Origin: Pyrinomonadaceae bacterium
GTDB taxonomy: Bacteria; Acidobacteriota; Blastocatellia; Pyrinomonadales; Pyrinomonadaceae
NCBI GenBank assembly: GCA_028284415.1
Contig: JANQRU010000004.1
Span: 372,001 to 436,000, forward strand
Direction of reading: 5' to 3'
DNA: 64,000 nucleotides
Shown here: positions 17,403 through 25,359 of the stretch, in pieces
Layout: each line of letters opens with the position of its first letter
How positions within the stretch are numbered: position 1 is the stretch's first letter
Program-made: the position numbers and the translations under genes
Notes under the pieces: generated by a model
What the model saw: only the letters and a program-made list of their open reading frames with translations
Database searches by the model: none
Told to the model about the DNA's origin: nothing

Positions 17403-19148
17403 TCAATTTAGTCCGCACTTCTGACGAACAAATCTAGTCGGTTTAGCACGCTTTGTCTCATTTACAAAAATCATCACGTCATAGTGTTTTGGTATTTCGA
17501 TTAATTCATAATAATTATCGGGTTTGTCTGGATTAAAGGAATTGCCAATAGATCTAACGTAGTGCTTTTGAGTAAACCATTTATGTACTACCCCCTTTTT
17601 AGGTAGTTTTCTAAAATCTATAATGAATATGGGGTGGCTAACTTGTGCCATCAGCCTTTCAATTGAATTTTTCTTTGCATCACCTACTTTAAACTCACGA
17701 ATTTTGCTGGTATCAGCATTTGTTTGACGAACACTATATGAAGCCTGAAAATTTCCTTTGTTAAAAGTTGTTCCGATAATTACGATATTGTCTTTGTACC
17801 AATTTTTAAGAAGCGTTCCCATCATGTCTGTCTCAGAGTTACCTTTTTTTGAGACATGACCATTGTGTGCCCATACAATCATTCGGCTATTTGTAAAATT
17901 TTGTATCCATTTAACATTTTCAGCTAAACCTATTTCTCGCTCATTTGTTGATAAGGCGGGCTTCGCCAAATAATTTTTGTAGATTTCAAAAATATCCAAT
18001 ACTGTCTTTAGCTCACTTTTTATTTCATCAAGCCTGTTTTCATCCACACTTTTAAGATAAAGATATTTTCTAACTTCTAGACGAGAAATTGATGAAATAA
18101 TAGACTCAAGTAACTTTCCTCTTTCTTTTATGGATAAATTTCTATATTTTCGATTGCCTCTATATGGGTTTGATATAAGTTCTAAAACAGGCTGAATAAT
18201 TTTGTATTGAGCAAAATCATTTTCTTTATAAAAATTTTCCAGACTCTTTGAAGTACTTCCAGCTTTACTATAAATTTCACTTTGTTTTTGTCGACCAAAA
18301 GTTAAAAATATATTATTCATATTCCATTGCAATAAATGCCGCGATTTTTGCAATGCTGTATAAGCTATTTGCCTGTTAATACTCCAGTCTTTACCAGAGC
18401 TTTGCGAAATAATTTTGTCTTTATGCAAATCAAATATATCGACCAAAAGAGAGGTGATTTCCTTAAATCGATAGTTATTTTCTAATGGGACGTCTCCAGA
18501 TAAATTGGTATAGAAATCATTTCCAGAGTTTTCAAATTCATATACCTCTTTGCCAATGAGTTCTTTCAATTGTCTCTCAATTTCTAAAACTTCCTTAATT
18601 TTGTGTGATTTGAGATGTTTTAATGAATACAAAAGAGATGGCACTATTCGCAACATATCTATTCCAAAATAGCTAACCTTTTCTTTGTTTTGTTGATTAT
18701 GTTTTCTCAGCCATTTAACCATTTCCAGGGTTTCTTCATTATTCCAAACCCATCCCCTTTGCTCATTTAATGCTTCCTCAACTGAACCTTTACCAGAATC
18801 CACATATGTTTTGACAGCCATTCCATTAACAAAATCATATTCAATTCCAACTGTACGAAAGTTTTCTTTTTCAATTAGATAGCGTCCAATTTTGTCTCGT
18901 ATCTGGTAAAACTCTTTTGTTCCATGAGTCCCTTCACCCAATAAAACCAAATCAGCATTTCCGACTATCTCAGATAAAAATGATAAATCTTCTTTTACTT
19001 CTGGCGAGGCAGATTTTATTGGGACTGCATTTTTTTGCAGCCATTTTATTACTTCCTGTTCAGCTTTTTCATTTTCAACATTTTGTGCATTACAAATAAA
19101 TGAACTGAAAATAATAATAAAAATGAACTTTAATCGTATTAAATCCAT
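17403..19148 (-). CDS. Exported erythromycin-esterase-like protein
   Basis: I take the ATG at 19146-19148 as start because it begins a clear signal peptide (MDLIRLKFIFIIIFSSFICN); a GTG at 19167-19169 overlapping the upstream gene is an alternative. The body matches the erythromycin esterase family: LVLLGEGTHGTKEFYQIRDK near the N-terminus and MIVWAHNGHVSKKG near residue 420, carrying the family's conserved Glu and His residues. True EreA/EreB open the macrolide lactone ring, but most family members, including exported ones like this, have unknown substrates, so resistance should not be assumed. The gene follows the second PqqD-Tat-Cys-rich gene by 11 bases and is certainly cotranscribed with it. 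Confidence 0.8.
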   Translation of the reverse strand: MDLIRLKFIFIIIFSSFICNAQNVENEKAEQEVIKWLQKNAVPIKSASPEVKEDLSFLSEIVGNADLVLLGEGTHGTKEFYQIRDKIGRYLIEKENFRTVGIEYDFVNGMAVKTYVDSGKGSVEEALNEQRGWVWNNEETLEMVKWLRKHNQQNKEKVSYFGIDMLRIVPSLLYSLKHLKSHKIKEVLEIERQLKELIGKEVYEFENSGNDFYTNLSGDVPLENNYRFKEITSLLVDIFDLHKDKIISQSSGKDWSINRQIAYTALQKSRHLLQWNMNNIFLTFGRQKQSEIYSKAGSTSKSLENFYKENDFAQYKIIQPVLELISNPYRGNRKYRNLSIKERGKLLESIISSISRLEVRKYLYLKSVDENRLDEIKSELKTVLDIFEIYKNYLAKPALSTNEREIGLAENVKWIQNFTNSRMIVWAHNGHVSKKGNSETDMMGTLLKNWYKDNIVIIGTTFNKGNFQASYSVRQTNADTSKIREFKVGDAKKNSIERLMAQVSHPIFIIDFRKLPKKGVVHKWFTQKHYVRSIGNSFNPDKPDNYYELIEIPKHYDVMIFVNETKRAKPTRFVRQKCGLN

Positions 19149-19159
19149 TGGTAACTTCT

Positions 19160-19729
19160 TTACAAACACTGGACTCCATCACAACTAAAGAAACCACAAC
19201 AATCAGCATTAGTAGCACAAGGTGATCCAACTCCATTACAACAAACCGAAGATTGACAAGCATCAATTCCCGGACAGCAATTACCTGCTCCAGCTCCTGA
19301 GCATGTTCCTTGGAGCATTACACAACTTTGGGCTTCAACTGTAGTAGGAGCAACCAAGGATAAAACTACCGGCATTGCTAAAGTTGGCAGAGCATATTTA
19401 AACAACACTTTTCTTCTCGAAACAGAAGCTTTATTAGCTAACAACATTTCTCCCAAAAGTAGATTTGTTTTATCTAGTTCTTTTATAGCCAGCCAAATAA
19501 AATCTTCATCAATTTCTACTTCTAGCTTCTTCATAAGAATAGTAATTACTTCATGAAGAGATGTTTTTCCGTCACACTTCTGCCAAATTAAAGCCATTGT
19601 GCTATTTAAATTATGTGCTTTATTAGTTTTTAGGTCATAAACAAGTATTTCGTCATTTATTTCTTGAACAACAATATTTTCAGTTCTTGAAACTGGCATT
19701 CGCCAATTAGCATAATTATTTTTTTGCAT
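19160..19729 (-). CDS. PqqD-domain, Tat-signal, Cys-rich exported protein (copy 2)
   Basis: ATG at 19729 is preceded by AAGGAG. Residues 15-95 form a PqqD-like domain (NIVVQEINDEILVYDLKTNK, LNSTMALIWQKCDGK). SRRKVLFK at 104-111 plus a hydrophobic run to 130 is a twin-arginine-type signal, with a likely cleavage site after VEA (131-133). The released tail of about 56 residues has 12 cysteines in two halves: C-x6-C-x7-CC-x5-C-x4-CC and then C-x6-C-x5-CC-x4-C-x4-C. The second is the classic spacing of inhibitor cystine knots. Unlike the other two copies it lies in an operon, just before an erythromycin-esterase-like gene. The role is unknown; a disulfide-rich secreted peptide or a modified peptide precursor are both possible. 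Confidence 0.82.
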   Translation of the reverse strand: MQKNNYANWRMPVSRTENIVVQEINDEILVYDLKTNKAHNLNSTMALIWQKCDGKTSLHEVITILMKKLEVEIDEDFIWLAIKELDKTNLLLGEMLLANKASVSRRKVLFKYALPTLAMPVVLSLVAPTTVEAQSCVMLQGTCSGAGAGNCCPGIDACQSSVCCNGVGSPCATNADCCGFFSCDGVQCL

Positions 19730-19851
19730 AATTATTTTTTCTCCTTAATTTTTAACTTAAATACAGTGACTTGGGGAGATTTAGCCTAGCCACAAAAGGC
19801 GAAAAAATAACCCCCTTAAATTAAATTATGTAAATCCTATAAACTTGATAA

Positions 19852-20565
19852 TCAGGTAGATTTCTTTTGAGGTGGATTTAGTCTTTTCAACCAAAACTTT
19901 ATCCAATGTTCATTCCAATAAGTTATGTCAGCTGGACTTCTATCATTTATTTTCCTGAATTTAACCTGAGCTTTTTCGAGCAAAGCAATCGAAGCAATTA
20001 TTTTTCCAAAATCTCCTTTAGGATTACTTCCCATTTCTGTAGCTGTTAAAACCATCAAAACTGGATTATCTGGACTTACTTTTATTCCTTTATTTAATTC
20101 TTGAAGCGATTTTTCTTTATAAATATCAAAGTTCTTTTTGTCTTTAAGACCTGCATACTTAAAACTTTGAAATCTATAAATTAATGCTTGAAGTGCATGA
20201 AAGTAAGGCTGAGCGTTTTTATGAGGCTTTTTGGCAAAAGCAGAATTAGCTTTGTCCATAAAAACTTGAGCCTTATCTAAATAGCCTGCATATTTTTTGT
20301 TGGAGTTTATTAGTTGAGTAGAAATATAAGCTGCCCAATAAGGAGCAACCCAATTATCAGCCTCTTGATTAGAAATCTTTTCAAGCAATTTAACAGCTTT
20401 GACAGGTTCTTCATCTTTATCCCATTTCCAATACAACTTTGTTGCTTCTTCAACTTTATTCAGCTGGATCTTGTCCAATGTTTGACTAACTTTGAAATTT
20501 TCCTGAGCATTTACAGAAAATATTCCGCTTAAAATAATAAAAAGTAAAAGTGCTGTGGCTTTCAT
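19852..20565 (-). CDS. Exported TPR-like helical protein
   Basis: The start is placed at 20565 because TTAAGGAG lies eight bases before it and the signal peptide MKATALLLFIILSGIFSVNA follows; the frame is open 20 codons further upstream. The mature part is helical, with repeats resembling tetratricopeptide motifs (AVKLLEKISNQEADNWVAPY, AQVFMDKANSAFAKKP, LNKGIKVSPDNPVLMVL). No enzyme motif is visible. It begins 14 bases after the stop of the gene at 20580, so the two are cotranscribed. Confidence 0.7.
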   Translation of the reverse strand: MKATALLLFIILSGIFSVNAQENFKVSQTLDKIQLNKVEEATKLYWKWDKDEEPVKAVKLLEKISNQEADNWVAPYWAAYISTQLINSNKKYAGYLDKAQVFMDKANSAFAKKPHKNAQPYFHALQALIYRFQSFKYAGLKDKKNFDIYKEKSLQELNKGIKVSPDNPVLMVLTATEMGSNPKGDFGKIIASIALLEKAQVKFRKINDRSPADITYWNEHWIKFWLKRLNPPQKKST

Positions 20566-20579
20566 TAATTTCTCCTTAA

Positions 20580-21170
20580 TTATTTTGCTACGCGTTTCCA
20601 GATATAGCTTCTTTGTTTGTTCCACGTACTATTTTTTAGAACAAAAGATGTTGTTTGGTGTTCATTTTCATCTTCAAAAATTTTATGTAAATCTTTCCAG
20701 CTCTTCCCATCAGGTGTAAAAAATGTCATCTGAGACATTCTTTCTGTTTTCCCGCCGGACTCAACATTGATTATTTCCCCAACTCCTAAAATTCCGTTTC
20801 CGCTTATTTGCTGAATAATTACCTTTTGCTTTTGCGGATGCCAAAAAAGGTAAAATTCCCAAAACTCCGCAGTCTCTTTTTCTCTTTGTATGCCGAACAA
20901 ACGTCCTTTGATACTCTGTTTTCCAATGCCCCATTTCCATTCAACACAATATTTATCGTAAGGTTCATTTGCACTCTTGAATTCGGAATTGTCAGCTATC
21001 CATCTTCCGGTTCCTTCTGTCATGTAACTCATGTGTTTTTTTACCCAATCGGGCATTTTTTTAGTTTCTTTAGGAGTTTGCTGAGCAATATTTAGCTGAC
21101 TAACAGAAGCTATTATTAGTATTAAAAAGGTAAGTTTAGGTATTCTTAATCTATTCATATTGTTTTTCAT
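20580..21170 (-). CDS. Exported orphan, DUF1579-like
   Basis: A 196-residue protein with a signal peptide (IPKLTFLILIIASVSQLNIA). The mature part has CVEWKWGIGKQSIKGRLFG, LFWHPQKQKVIIQQISGNG and MTFFTPDGKSWKDLHK, a beta-rich pattern like small lipocalin-like/DUF1579 proteins; it resembles the gene at 16749. I do not recognise a function. Two Met codons (positions 1 and 5) could start translation; AAGAGGGA lies directly upstream of the first. Confidence 0.6.
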   Translation of the reverse strand: MKNNMNRLRIPKLTFLILIIASVSQLNIAQQTPKETKKMPDWVKKHMSYMTEGTGRWIADNSEFKSANEPYDKYCVEWKWGIGKQSIKGRLFGIQREKETAEFWEFYLFWHPQKQKVIIQQISGNGILGVGEIINVESGGKTERMSQMTFFTPDGKSWKDLHKIFEDENEHQTTSFVLKNSTWNKQRSYIWKRVAK

Positions 21171-21241
21171 TCCCTCTTAAAACATTAGTTAAATGTGTGT
21201 GATGAGATTGTTAAATGGTGTAAGCGTTTTCCAAATATCCT

Positions 21242-21583
21242 TTATTTTTGTTTACGAAATATTAAATGTTGGAAATTGCCTCCCTTAGTTTCTGAAGAGT
21301 CAACAAAATCAAAACCCAAATCGTCCATCCTGTTTAACATTTCTGTCATGGTATTTGTTTTTTCAAGTATTTTTTCAAGTTTTAAAAGCTCATCATTAAA
21401 TTTAAAGCTTGAATTTTCTTTGACCTTGATGTCTGACTTAAAATTGTCAAAGAAACCTCCGTCAATTACTCCTACGACCACATATTTTGGTAATTTATTT
21501 ACATCAATCGTTTGAGCAGACACGCTTATTGTTAAAACCATTAAAACGATTAGTAAAAAAAATATAAGCCTAATTTTTTTCAT
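21242..21583 (-). CDS. Small exported protein, unknown
   Basis: The 113-residue protein starts after AAGGAGAAAAC with a strong signal peptide (IRLIFFLLIVLMVLTISVSA). The mature part of about 90 residues has one predicted strand region (PKYVVVGVIDGGFFD) and a helical middle (LKLEKILEKTNTMTEMLNR). No cysteine or known motif. The strong ribosome site and signal peptide support a real gene; it lies between the hydrolase gene at 21630 and the gene at 20580. Confidence 0.6.
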   Translation of the reverse strand: MKKIRLIFFLLIVLMVLTISVSAQTIDVNKLPKYVVVGVIDGGFFDNFKSDIKVKENSSFKFNDELLKLEKILEKTNTMTEMLNRMDDLGFDFVDSSETKGGNFQHLIFRKQK

Positions 21584-21629
21584 GTTTTCTCCTTGTTTAT
21601 TATTTCTTTGGAAATCAGGACTATATCTT

Positions 21630-22652
21630 TCAAGTTTGATCCGATTTCAAAATCCAACTTGCCATAAAATCAAGCAAATCTTCTCGATAGGCTCCGTGTC
21701 CTTCGTTACTGAAAAACATAATTGTGTAATTAAAGTCAGACTTGCCGAACGTTTTTTCTATTCGATAAATATTTTTGTAAGAACGGATTAATCTATCTTT
21801 ACCGCCATAAATAAAGAGAGATGGAACTTTTACTTTTTTCCAATAGACAATTGGGTCAACGTCCTTAATTAACCGAATGAACTGAATTAAACCGGGATTA
21901 GGTTCACTTGGAAATTCTTTAACTATCGGTGAATTCTTTAACTCTGTTTTCTTGGCATTGTTAAGTGCCGTCAAATATGCATTTAATCCCTTTCCTGTTA
22001 TGGCATAGTGAATTCCCTTTCGGTTAATATCTGTTACAGTTTTTTTCTGCTCAAGAGTTAATCCAGTTAATTCAGCGGCTATTTCAACCTCGTCTATAAG
22101 AGCTTCAAGCATTGGTACAGTTGAACCTGCAATATTTGTCACAAAAGCCACCTTTTCAGAGCGTGAAGCAGTAATTGGAGCAATAATTCCGCCCTGACTA
22201 AATCCAATAACACCGATTTTGTTTTGGTTAATTTTCCGCGTCTTATGAAGTACCTCAACTCCCGCAATCGCGTCTTCAGCCAAATCAACAAAACTCGCAT
22301 CATGCCAATTTCCCTCTGATTTTCCTTGCCCACGCTTGTCAGGATATAGAACAGCAATTCCACGTTTAACCAAAGCTTTAACAAATGGTGTTACTCCTTT
22401 ATGATTACGATTATTTATTTCCCCCCCAGAGCCGTGAATTATGACGGCAGCTGGAAATGGACCTTTTCCTTTAGGGGTTAATATGCTTCCGACCAGTTTT
22501 ACATTTCCGTTATGAAAGGTTACTTCCTTTTCATCATATAAAGCACTTGTCTTTGACTCATTGATTTGTGAATACACATCTATTTGGAAGGTTATAAATA
22601 TCAAAGTTATAAATGCTAAAAATGCTTTGACATTGAAAATGTTTCTCATCAT
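21630..22652 (-). CDS. Exported alpha/beta hydrolase (acyl-peptidase/DLH-like)
   Basis: After a signal peptide (FLAFITLIFITFQIDVYS) the protein is an alpha/beta hydrolase of the dienelactone-hydrolase/prolyl-oligopeptidase-like type. The oxyanion region is VIIHGSGGEINNRN, the nucleophile elbow IGVIGFSQGGI (Ser152), the likely Asp is in FIYGGKDRLI (about 285) and His in NEGHGAY (about 320). The substrate is unknown. It is the first gene of the eleven-gene run of exported proteins, and a terminator-like hairpin lies about 100 bases upstream of it. Confidence 0.82.
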   Translation of the reverse strand: MMRNIFNVKAFLAFITLIFITFQIDVYSQINESKTSALYDEKEVTFHNGNVKLVGSILTPKGKGPFPAAVIIHGSGGEINNRNHKGVTPFVKALVKRGIAVLYPDKRGQGKSEGNWHDASFVDLAEDAIAGVEVLHKTRKINQNKIGVIGFSQGGIIAPITASRSEKVAFVTNIAGSTVPMLEALIDEVEIAAELTGLTLEQKKTVTDINRKGIHYAITGKGLNAYLTALNNAKKTELKNSPIVKEFPSEPNPGLIQFIRLIKDVDPIVYWKKVKVPSLFIYGGKDRLIRSYKNIYRIEKTFGKSDFNYTIMFFSNEGHGAYREDLLDFMASWILKSDQT

Positions 22653-23110
22653 TTACTCCTTAATTAGTTAACTTCCCATGTTTATTCATATTGAGTAATC
22701 TCAATCCAAAGCCAATAAAAATGTCTTCAAAATTCCTGTTGGCTGTTTGTCTGGCATAAAAAAGATAACCCTCCACCTTTACTACTAGTAGAGGGTTATT
22801 AGTAAAAACCAAATGAGTACACCTAAAGAAATATTTATTTTTTCTTAAACTTTCTTTCATTACTTATGTTGTTTAACTAATGAGGCAACATAAGTTCCTT
22901 TAAAACTATGCTCAGCTATGCCGTATGCGTGTAAACTATTGTAAGTACACATATTTGGCTAATAGCAGGTTATTAAAATGTTATTGAAATGATAGAAATT
23001 TAGTAGATGGAAATTATTAATGAGACTATATTAGACTTTTAATTGATAAATATTCCAAAAGACTGAAAGATTTTCCAAAATTAAGGTTCAAAAAAATGAA
23101 TTTAAAGTCT
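22653..23110. other. Gene-free leader before the exported-protein operon
   Basis: This stretch of 458 bases separates the regulator gene at 23111 from the hydrolase gene at 22652, both minus-strand. It holds a terminator-like hairpin (22755-22799) and, upstream of it, a perfect 10-base inverted repeat (ACTTATGTTG at 22862-22871, CAACATAAGT at 22886-22895) with no T-tract, which could be an operator or RNA element. The 66-codon open frame inside it is crossed by the hairpin and is not convincing. Confidence 0.5.
22755..22799 (-). terminator. Terminator or attenuator between regulator and exported-protein operon
   Basis: ATAACCCTC at 22765-22773 pairs perfectly with GAGGGTTAT at 22791-22799 across a 17-base loop. 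On the minus strand it is followed by C and six T, giving a Rho-independent terminator. It is more than 300 bases past the stop of the regulator gene and only about 100 bases before the hydrolase start, so it either ends the regulator transcript or controls entry into the operon. Confidence 0.75.
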
Positions 23111-25075
23111 TTATAATTTTGATTCAACTTGTTTTACATAGTCTTCAAACTTTGAACTTCTTCTTATTGAATCAAGGTTATAATCATTCTTGAGATACAG
23201 TAGATGTAGTAAATTTACAGAATCTTTTTTGAGGAATGAAATTGTCTTATCTTCATCTTTGAGATTTGCAAAAATTGAGGCGATGGCGTAATTGTAACCT
23301 TGGCAGGCTTCTATTTTCAGAATACCATTTAACACTTCACGAGCTTTATCAACTTTAGATGTTTTACTGTAAATTCTGCTTAACACAAGCGATGCTACAC
23401 AATTTTCAGAATCCTTTTCTAGAAGAGAGTTTAGTTCTTGGATGGATTTTCCGTATTCTTGTTTCTGTTCATAAATCTCAGCTAGAAAAATGCTTATTTC
23501 ATTTGAGGGTGGAAAAATCTCCATAATTCTTTGCGAAAGAGCAAATGCTTCCTCAGGCTTTCTTGCCAAAATCAAATAAGATGCAAGCGTTTTATTTATT
23601 AATTCGGAGTGTGGTTCAATTTTATGAGCCGACTTCATTTCATTTATAGCCTGTTCTAAGTTTCCTTCTAGTGCAGATAACCAAGCCAATCTTAAGTAAG
23701 CTGTTATATTATTAGGCTTCAAACTGATGGCTTTATTTAATTGACTTTTTGCAGCCTGAAAATTTTTCTTTTGAGTGTTGACTAATGCAAGAGTAGTTAA
23801 TGCTTCTGATGAATTTGCATCCAATTCTAGTGCTTTATTGGCAAAAGTTTGAGCTTTTTCCATAGTATCTTTTTCAGACATCAGATCATATTTGTTATAA
23901 CCAACTAGAGAATATGTATCTGCCAATAAAGCGTATGCTTTTACAAATTGAGCATCTTTATCAATTGCATTTTGAAAATGCTTGATAGCTTGAGCCAAAC
24001 CTTCTGGAGTTCGCTTAGACCAATAAAACAATCCTTTTGAATACTCTTTGTAAGCTTCAATATTTTTTGTGCTTTTAGCTTTTAATAAAGCCTCCCCATT
24101 GTTCTCCAAATCTAATGAAAGTTTTTGGGCAATCTGCCTAGAAACTTCATCCTGCAGAGAAAAAACATCTGAAAAACTTGAATCGAATTTACTTGACCAA
24201 AGAGTTTTTTTATCTTCAATTCCAATTAACTGAACATTTACTCTTGCAGTACCATTTTCCTTCTGAATTGTTCCAGCTAAAACAGCATCTACGCCTAGTT
24301 TCTTACCCAAATCAATTGGATTTTCACTTTCTTTTCCTGTCAGCTTAATAATGGTAGAAGTTGGCGTAATACTAATTTTTTTCTGATTACTCAATTGAGA
24401 AATTAAGGTATCAGCTATACCCAAACTAACTTTCCCATCTTTTTCTTGACCAATCTGTTGAAATGGCAAAATCGCCATTGATTTAATATTTGAATCTGCA
24501 ACATTTTGAGGTTTTAAGAAAAAAACATAAGATGCAACTAAAATAATTGCTACCAAAATTCCTATTGCAGTTAATGATTTAGTGAACTTTCTTCTTTTAA
24601 TTGGAGCTGTAATTAGTGTTGGATCTCTATCTACTTCAAGCTTTGTGTTTTTTAGTGAATTCAATTTACCACTGTCACTTTCTGAAAGATGAGGTTTTCT
24701 TGTTAGAAATTCCTGTTTTTCATTACCAGGAACTTCCAAATCTTCTAATGTTTTTTTGACATCAGCAATAAATCTATATCCCGATTTTGACAAAGTTTCT
24801 ATATATTTGTCTTCGCTTCCACCATTTTTGAGTATCTTTCGTATTCGATAAATATGTTGGACTAAATTTGATTCTTCAACATAGCTTTCCTCCCAAAACT
24901 GCTCTAATAGTTCTTTCTTGCTAACTACTCGCTCTGAGTTTTCAATTAGAAATAAAAGAATAGAATAACTCTTTTTGGCAAGAGGAATTACTTTATCTTC
25001 ATATAGTAATTGTCGTTTCTTTAAATCTAAGCGAAACTGTCCAAACTCATAAAACTTAACTTTCAAATCTTTCAT
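23111..25075 (-). CDS. Winged-helix/TPR membrane regulator
   Basis: The first 105 residues form an OmpR/ToxR-type winged helix (FRLDLKKRQLLYEDKVIPLA to TLSKSGYRFIADV). One membrane segment follows (about residues 172-192, AIGILVAIILVASYVFF). Next is a domain of about 130 residues (SMAILPFQQIG to SRQIAQKLSLDL), common in CadC-like regulators, and then about ten TPR repeats to the end. The DNA-binding end is cytoplasmic and the TPRs are outside the membrane. A good promoter (25108-25136) lies directly upstream. A likely target is the exported-protein operon immediately downstream, by position only. Confidence 0.85.
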   Translation of the reverse strand: MKDLKVKFYEFGQFRLDLKKRQLLYEDKVIPLAKKSYSILLFLIENSERVVSKKELLEQFWEESYVEESNLVQHIYRIRKILKNGGSEDKYIETLSKSGYRFIADVKKTLEDLEVPGNEKQEFLTRKPHLSESDSGKLNSLKNTKLEVDRDPTLITAPIKRRKFTKSLTAIGILVAIILVASYVFFLKPQNVADSNIKSMAILPFQQIGQEKDGKVSLGIADTLISQLSNQKKISITPTSTIIKLTGKESENPIDLGKKLGVDAVLAGTIQKENGTARVNVQLIGIEDKKTLWSSKFDSSFSDVFSLQDEVSRQIAQKLSLDLENNGEALLKAKSTKNIEAYKEYSKGLFYWSKRTPEGLAQAIKHFQNAIDKDAQFVKAYALLADTYSLVGYNKYDLMSEKDTMEKAQTFANKALELDANSSEALTTLALVNTQKKNFQAAKSQLNKAISLKPNNITAYLRLAWLSALEGNLEQAINEMKSAHKIEPHSELINKTLASYLILARKPEEAFALSQRIMEIFPPSNEISIFLAEIYEQKQEYGKSIQELNSLLEKDSENCVASLVLSRIYSKTSKVDKAREVLNGILKIEACQGYNYAIASIFANLKDEDKTISFLKKDSVNLLHLLYLKNDYNLDSIRRSSKFEDYVKQVESKL

Positions 25076-25107
25076 TTTAATTCAAAACAACTAAATAATT
25101 TTGCAAA

Positions 25108-25136
25108 ATTATAACAACCTACTTTGCTAGTAACAA
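25108..25136 (-). promoter_or_regulatory. Sigma-70-type promoter of the winged-helix/TPR regulator
   Basis: On the minus strand TTGTTA (25131-25136) and TATAAT (25108-25113) are separated by exactly 17 bases. The -10 ends 33 bases before the ATG at 25075. The -35 overlaps the word TTACTAGCAA. Confidence 0.7.
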
Positions 25137-25160
25137 GAATTCTAAAATTTTGGTCAGAAC

Positions 25161-25264
25161 TCATTGTAAAATGGAAGTTTTACCGTCTTCGACGATAGTT
25201 CCAACATTTGAGACTTCGGCAATTTCATTTTCCAAAGGGTCTTTTTCAACAACATTAGCCTCCT
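25161..25264 (-). pseudogene. Possible coding remnant
   Basis: On the minus strand the frame ending with TGA at 25161-25163 reads KEANVVEKDPLENEIAEVSN and continues VGTIVEDGKTSILQ. It looks like the C-terminus of a soluble protein, with codon use like real genes nearby. It begins abruptly where the 50-bp repeat ends and has no start codon with a plausible ribosome site. I take it as the leftover of a truncated gene; a chance open frame is possible. Confidence 0.25.
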
Positions 25265-25265
25265 T

Positions 25266-25315
25266 ACAAAGTCTTTTCTTACAATATCTACCTTTAAAAT
25301 AAAAAAAGCGACTCA
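25266..25315. repeat. 50-bp repeat, copy 2 (with intact terminator arm)
   Basis: It is 49/50 identical to 4999-5048. It contains the T-tract and left arm of the terminator at 25294-25329 plus about 30 bases beyond it. The extra conserved bases suggest duplication of a segment and not chance similarity of two terminators. Confidence 0.75.
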
Positions 25316-25329
25316 AAATGAGTCGCTTT
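25294..25329 (-). terminator. Terminator of the pilus motor operon
   Basis: AAAGCGACTCA (25305-25315) and TGAGTCGCTTT (25319-25329) form a perfect 11-base stem with a 3-base loop, followed on the minus strand by a long T-rich tract. It lies 31 bases past the stop of pilC. Confidence 0.9.
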
Positions 25330-25359
25330 GAGAAACTTAAAATTATTTTGTATTTAAGT

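Noticed and set aside
17403..19148. Macrolide resistance gene
   Set aside because: Family membership is clear, but the protein is exported and most members have unknown substrates, so resistance is not supported.
22660..22860. Open frame of 66 codons upstream of the hydrolase gene
   Set aside because: It is crossed by the terminator-like hairpin at 22755-22799 and has no protein-like pattern.
25245..25265. Strong AAGGAGG word as ribosome site of a small gene
   Set aside because: The following ATG is only three bases away and the encoded 33 residues look random; the other frame reads as a protein remnant.
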